The position numbers were made by a program, and so were the translations under genes. The notes beneath the pieces are model-generated. The model was not told the origin of the DNA, made no database searches, and worked only from the letters and a program-made list of their open reading frames with translations. 10,274 nt of DNA from Choanephora cucurbitarum (lineage: Eukaryota > Mucoromycota > Mucoromycetes > Mucorales > Choanephoraceae), in assembly GCA_025331435.1 (NCBI GenBank), contig JAIWNI010000350.1, positions 1-10,274 on the forward strand. The letters are read 5' to 3'. Positions 7,197-10,274 of this stretch are shown here, one piece after another (within the stretch, counting starts at the first letter, position 1; each line of letters begins with the position of its first letter).

Positions 7197-7494
7197 ATGC
7201 TCTTTGCGTGGTACTCTTATTATCCTGTGATATTTAGTTCTAATGTAAGCCAATTCTTTTTGTAATCATTTCATCAAAGCTAACGTTTATATTTCTACTT
7301 TAGATGCTCACTCAGAAAGGCCTCTTTGTATGTCATTGGTATACTGCTTTTCCAACTTCAAAGGTAAGGGATTTTTTAAATTTACTTATGAGCATCAAAA
7401 ACTAATTTGTATTTTGTAAAACTTGTAGTGTGAAGTAGTATCTTTATTTAGCTGCTTTTTTACTGAGACTCCTTTCTGCTGGTGTGATTCCTAG
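7197..7494 (+). CDS. Possible small spliced gene, 57 residues, function unknown
   Basis: Exons 7197-7244 (48 nt), 7304-7363 (60 nt) and 7429-7494 (66 nt) join in phase 0 from ATG to TAG. Upstream of the ATG is another intron and an in-frame TAA, so the ATG is the first codon of the second exon. The product is rich in Phe, Trp, Tyr and Cys (MLFAWYSYYPVIFSSN, then MLTQKGLFVCHWY..., then C-rich). It matches no family I know. The introns look convincing, with CTAAC and CTAAT branch points; the protein is much less so, and the transcript may be non-coding or the remnant of a longer gene. Exons 2 and 3 both begin ATGCTC. Located upstream of, and divergent from, the coiled-coil gene. Confidence 0.35.
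7245..7303 (+). other. Intron 2 of the plus-strand spliced transcript (59 nt)
   Basis: Donor GTAAGC, perfect CTAAC branch point at 7280-7284, pyrimidine-rich acceptor CTACTTTAG. Confidence 0.7.
7364..7428 (+). other. Intron 3 of the plus-strand spliced transcript (65 nt)
   Basis: Donor GTAAGG, CTAAT branch point at 7402-7406, acceptor AACTTGTAG. Confidence 0.65.
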
Positions 7495-7813
7495 TTCAAG
7501 AAGTAACCTGCAATGCGTATCCATTCAAGTCTTTTCAGAAGCTGCAAGCAAGAGCAGCATTCTAGGTGGTAGCAAAGCAGGATTCAAAAATGTGGCTGAA
7601 CGTTTGGGGGTATACAGGTAAGGAAGGGAAGGGATCCTGGTATTTTCCAGCCAAAAAAAGCACCAATGAAGCGGTGAATAGTAGTAGTATTTGGGCTATA
7701 TATAATACATTTTTTATTAAATAAACCAATAATACAAGAGAATAAGCAAGCGTTTAATTGCACCATTTATATTGCTATTCCCGATTGTGCAATGTCTAAA
7801 ATAGAATGCCTAA
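7495..7813 (+). other. Non-coding stretch, probable 3' UTR of the spliced transcript
   Basis: I see no open frame worth calling on either strand. AATAAA at 7720-7725 in an AT-rich block would end the plus-strand transcript here. Confidence 0.35.
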
Positions 7814-7999
7814 AAAGGAAGGCAATATGTGCCAAATAAAGGATACATCTTTAAACCAAGGTCAAATCGTAAAGAAGTGTGTTTCAATAATTGTGTAAAA
7901 TGTAACGCTAAGGAACCTATGAGATGCCTCTATCCAAGATCCAAAGGATGTACAAAATCTAAAAAGGCAATCAAAATGAACAAAAATGATAATTTTTGA
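7814..7999 (+). pseudogene. Cysteine-rich coding relic without a start codon
   Basis: A 61-codon open frame follows a TAA at 7811-7813 and ends TGA at 7997-7999. It has the array C-x3-C-x2-C-x8-C-x7-C (CFNNCVKC, then CLYPRSKGCTKSKK) flanked by many Lys and Arg, which suggests a zinc-binding exon or its remnant. No ATG or convincing splice acceptor precedes the cysteines in this frame. It could be a decayed piece of a DNA-binding protein from the same element; chance is also possible. Confidence 0.25.
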
Positions 8000-8021
8000 C
8001 GAATGGAAATAAAGGGAAGGC

Positions 8022-8295
8022 CTGTGATTGACAATGGAAAGTGGCGATCAAAGGGTGAATACATGGTCTAATTGGCAAAAAGACACTGCTTATAAACTGG
8101 CGATTAGGGTCTGTATTTACCTGTTTTATGACAATCAGATGCTGTGATTGACAATTCTTCAAGCGGCATAAAACTGGCATAAAACTGTCGATTAGCCTCC
8201 TTATGCGAATGTTCATATATTTTTCGGAGTAGGGCGTCTGATCGACAGTGTCATATTAAGGGCGAATAAGGGGTATATTTACCCATTTTGTGAAA
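8022..8295 (+). repeat. Subterminal repeat cluster near the proposed CACTA right end
   Basis: Several short repeats crowd here. CTGTGATTGACAAT occurs at 8022-8035 and again, exactly, at 8142-8155, with a looser CTGATCGACAGT near 8238. GGCATAAAACT is tandemly duplicated at 8165-8175 and 8176-8186. A unit of about 36 bp starting GGCGATTAGGG (8099) recurs as GGCGAATAAGG (8261), with the shared continuation TATTTACC...TTTT. A third, weaker copy starts GGCGATCAAAGGG (8043). CACTA elements such as En/Spm carry such clusters as binding sites for their TnpA protein; that function is inferred here. Confidence 0.6.
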
Positions 8296-8305
8296 CTTTT
8301 TTTTT

Positions 8306-8311
8306 GTAGTG
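8306..8311 (-). repeat. Proposed right terminus of the CACTA element (GTAGTG)
   Basis: GTAGTG is the complement of CACTAC, preceded by a run of T so that the inward reading is CACTACAAAAA. GTC follows at 8312-8314, and CACTAC begins again at 8315. The left partner terminus is outside the window. Confidence 0.45.
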
Positions 8312-8604
8312 GTCCACTACACCTAACGGCTCGCTCCTGTACCGGACTCGTATACGGGAGGGCTTACCCCTCCCGGATGAAATTTCTAACTTTTTCATTT
8401 TACAGTGCTTCGGATCTTAAACCTGGAAAATTGCAAAATCCTTTCAAATCTTGAGTCCCAGATTTTATTCGTTCAAAGGGAATTGAACCCACAACCTCCC
8501 TAAAAAAATGAGTACAAAACCTTTCAAATAGGTAATCTATTGGTTAGTTTTGTAAATCCGAAACTAATTTTGATATCCGTTTGAAGTTGTTTCGATACTA
8601 AATT
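8312..8604. other. Intergenic GC-shifted segment between two transposons
   Basis: No gene. It opens with GTC and CACTACACC, followed by about 60 bp that are clearly more GC-rich than everything around, including the hairpin listed separately. It then returns to AT-rich sequence with two similar words, CCTTTCAAAT at about 8440 and at 8519. The left end of the neighbouring DDE transposon should lie here, but I could not identify a terminal repeat. Confidence 0.35.
8355..8375. repeat. Perfect 8-bp hairpin, GC-rich
   Basis: CGGGAGGG (8355-8362) pairs with CCCTCCCG (8368-8375) across the 5-nt loop CTTAC. It is the strongest GC-rich secondary structure in an AT-rich window. Role unknown. Confidence 0.6.
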
Positions 8605-10274
8605 TTATTGTTCATTTTCAAGTGAGATTTCGGCAGAAGAAAGAGTGAATTTTCTGTGGGACAAGTATGTTTTTGTAACAAACTTCTTGACTTGACCCAC
8701 CACTTCACGGCCATCATCGCACTTACTATATGCTTCAATATAGTCCATACATTTCTGAAAGTACTTTCTGATATGAGCTATGTTTGAAGCTTTATCAAGG
8801 TAAACATCAAGGTTGCTTTCAAGCGATTTGAATGTATAGTCACAATGCAAACGTGCTTGTCTTTTTGCATATGACCAATAGAGCTCAATCCAATTACATT
8901 CGCAGTGATATTTTGGGTAGAGCTCAAAAATATGGCCGCTATCCTCTATGACTTCTTGCAACGCAGACTTTTGATTAACAAAGTCAGGTCGACTTTCAAG
9001 AAAGTGACGAGCACAACAAACAGACTTCTTGCCGGGCTGTAGTTCTCCACAATCAAGCTTCCAAGACTTGCCTTCCAAATCGCATCCTAGCCACTGGTTT
9101 CGTTCTTCCAAAATTCTCTTGATACCCTTGAAATATCGCACTGTCTTTTCCTTGGCTTTACCTTTTCTATCCACAGTCTGTATCTTCTTGAGATAGAAAA
9201 AGGTTTGCTTCAAAACTTCTCCGTCACTGAGAGTGACAGTGGTGTCACGAAAATTGGTCTTGCTGTCCTCTGGCCAAGGCTTCTCATTCATGGTCATGCG
9301 CTTTGCGACCAAAGCATCATCGGCAAATGCAGCATGATTGGAGCTGTTATCCAACAAGAATACTCCAACACAGTCAGGATGCAATGACTCAAAAAGAGGA
9401 ATTGCATCCGTAACCAGCTGTTCAACCATATGCTTAGAGGTCCACCACCCCTCTCTGCTATCACCAGCCTTAAAGACCTTTCTGGATGTCCAGCCCTTTA
9501 TCTTCATTGTTCCGTGGCAAGGACACTGGAACTCAGAAACCATCAAGGACAATCCCATTGACTTCTTTCTAATGTGGTTTTCACCTTCCAGAAGCCAAAG
9601 GTCGTCCTTACCATCATTAGCATAGAAGGTGCTTTCATCATGGGTGACGAAAACAACCTTCTTTTCGCCATTTTTCAGAGCTGGCTCCAGAATTGTCTCT
9701 TGCTGATCACCTTCATAAAACTCTGATCGCTGCATGTATTCCAACATTCTTGCTGACCAGGCCTTGCGGTATTCCACAACATCCGCTCTTTCATGGCCGT
9801 CGAAGTAGATGTTCTTCTTATTTTTTCTGTATGAATAGCCCCATTCATACAGATACTTTGCAACAGTATCAATGTGTACCTCTTGGCCTGAAGAGACACC
9901 AAGAACAGCAGGAATAACCTCTTCTTCTATCATTTTTTTGATACTGTTAAGACAGCGCAATTCGGGCTTCATTTGCCTAATTTTTTCCAAAGTAGCAAGC
10001 TTTACATCCGAGTCACTCAAGAAGGATTGTCTTTTGATATGCTTTCCTTGCTGATGCTCAGAAATCAATCCTTCCTCAATAAACTGAGTAGCCCATTGGA
10101 TGATGGTTGCTGACCGATATTTCTCGTTGTTATCGGGCCAGTAGTACTTTGCAGCTTCCTTTGCACTATTGCCCTTATTCATTCCTTGAAGTCTCTTGGA
10201 GAAATAAAGCTTCACAGAGAGATATCTACAGAAATCGTATCTGTAAAGAGAACTTCCTTCCAAAGCTTTGTTCA
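8605..10274 (-). CDS. Fungal DDE transposase, IS630/Tc1-mariner-like with a large insert, 5' cut by window edge
   Basis: The frame is open from the right edge of the window to TAA at 8605-8607. Numbering from the TTG codon at 10263 gives 552 residues, but the true start is further right. The N-terminal third is a helix-turn-helix-type region (AKEAAKYYWPDNNEKYRSA..., then LYEWGYSYRKNKKNIYFDG). The catalytic core shows D209 in VFVTHDESTFY, D305 in FLLDNSSNHAAFA and E460 in HCECNWIELYWSYAKR. The last two motifs are about 154 residues apart, against roughly 34-40 in classical Tc1/mariner or IS630 enzymes. The insert holds a Cys pair (SVCCARH) and a Lys-rich stretch. I recognise this as a large family common in fungi, often annotated only as a DDE superfamily endonuclease. 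No internal stop or frameshift, so this copy may be young or active. A polyadenylation-like AATAAA overlaps the stop. It has no link to the genes on its left. Confidence 0.88.
   Translation of the reverse strand, partial: NKALEGSSLYRYDFCRYLSVKLYFSKRLQGMNKGNSAKEAAKYYWPDNNEKYRSATIIQWATQFIEEGLISEHQQGKHIKRQSFLSDSDVKLATLEKIRQMKPELRCLNSIKKMIEEEVIPAVLGVSSGQEVHIDTVAKYLYEWGYSYRKNKKNIYFDGHERADVVEYRKAWSARMLEYMQRSEFYEGDQQETILEPALKNGEKKVVFVTHDESTFYANDGKDDLWLLEGENHIRKKSMGLSLMVSEFQCPCHGTMKIKGWTSRKVFKAGDSREGWWTSKHMVEQLVTDAIPLFESLHPDCVGVFLLDNSSNHAAFADDALVAKRMTMNEKPWPEDSKTNFRDTTVTLSDGEVLKQTFFYLKKIQTVDRKGKAKEKTVRYFKGIKRILEERNQWLGCDLEGKSWKLDCGELQPGKKSVCCARHFLESRPDFVNQKSALQEVIEDSGHIFELYPKYHCECNWIELYWSYAKRQARLHCDYTFKSLESNLDVYLDKASNIAHIRKYFQKCMDYIEAYSKCDDGREVVGQVKKFVTKTYLSHRKFTLSSAEISLENEQ

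Larger units (their letters stand above)
1..8311. mobile_element. Candidate CACTA (EnSpm/Tnp2-type) composite element, left end outside window
   Basis: Inferred unit. On the left it carries a Tnp2-type transposase, then a second gene with a Tnp2-tail-like domain, then a convergent coiled-coil gene. The right side is a repeat-rich zone that ends in GTAGTG at 8306-8311, the reverse complement of the CACTAC terminus typical of CACTA elements. A T-run directly inside that end gives CACTACAAAAA when read inward, close to the terminal repeats of known CACTA elements. The trinucleotide GTC follows and could be the 3-bp target duplication. The left terminus is not in the window, so neither the unit nor the duplication can be verified here. 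Alternatively the GTAGTG is chance and the genes belong to separate insertions. Confidence 0.45.

Noticed and set aside
7618..7650. A fourth intron of the small transcript (GTAAGG to TTCCAG)
   Set aside because: At 33 nt it is much shorter than any other intron here and has no branch-point sequence.
7584..8216. Minus-strand frames at 7584-7766 and 7971-8216
   Set aside because: The first has no motif and lies in AT-rich 3' flank; the second runs through the subterminal repeats and reflects their composition.
8306..8320. GTAGTGG-T-CCACTAC as an intrinsic transcription terminator
   Set aside because: Hairpin terminators are bacterial; all surrounding genes are intron-containing and eukaryotic. 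A transposon-end reading explains it better.
8440..8560. A complete tRNA gene around the B-box match
   Set aside because: The T-stem pairs poorly, and no A box, anticodon stem or 7-bp acceptor stem was found on that strand.

Overview
The window looks like transposon-packed nuclear DNA of a filamentous fungus, most likely an early-diverging one (Mucoromycota, Mucorales-like). The DNA is AT-rich. Genes are split by short introns of 54-68 nt with GTAAGT/GTAAAT-type donors, CTNAY branch points and TAG acceptors, and pyrimidine-rich leaders precede starts. All recognisable proteins are transposases or likely transposon passengers. I see no housekeeping gene, no confident RNA gene and no CRISPR. 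Genus-level assignment is inference.

Layout, left to right. (a) About 24-2418 (+): the transposase of a Tnp2/CACTA (EnSpm-like) element. Besides its large exon it has three upstream exons that can be rebuilt across three phase-consistent introns. Its N-terminus lies left of the window, and one T-run frameshift breaks the first visible exon. (b) 2866-3229 and 5231-5648 (+): a second gene of the same style, whose C-terminal part resembles the tail of fungal Tnp2-type proteins. It carries a TAG stop and a frame shift. (c) 3230-5230: a complete 2001-bp pogo/Tigger-like element inserted inside gene (b), flanked by a TA duplication, with terminal inverted repeats and its own minus-strand transposase. 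That transposase has an intact DDD triad but two homopolymer frameshifts. (d) 5694-6805 (-): a four-exon gene for a coiled-coil, basic protein of unknown function, convergent with (b) and interrupted by one in-frame TGA. (e) 6806-8311: a divergent promoter region, a plus-strand transcript candidate with three well-formed introns and a 57-codon frame, a cysteine-rich coding relic, and then a repeat-rich stretch ending in GTAGTG. (f) 8312-8604: a GC-rich segment that opens with CACTAC and contains an 8-bp-stem hairpin. (g) 8605 to the right edge (-): an intact but 5'-cut 550-residue-class fungal DDE transposase of a different lineage.

Reading as a system (inference): items (a), (b), (d) and (e) may be one multi-gene CACTA-type transposon of more than 8.3 kb. 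It would have the transposase on the left, the coiled-coil protein in opposite orientation on the right, subterminal repeats resembling TnpA-type binding sites, and a right end ...TAGTG at 8311. A pogo element later landed in its second gene. The stop codons and frameshifts suggest that this copy, and the pogo copy, are decaying, although several breaks lie in homopolymer runs and assembly error is possible for those.
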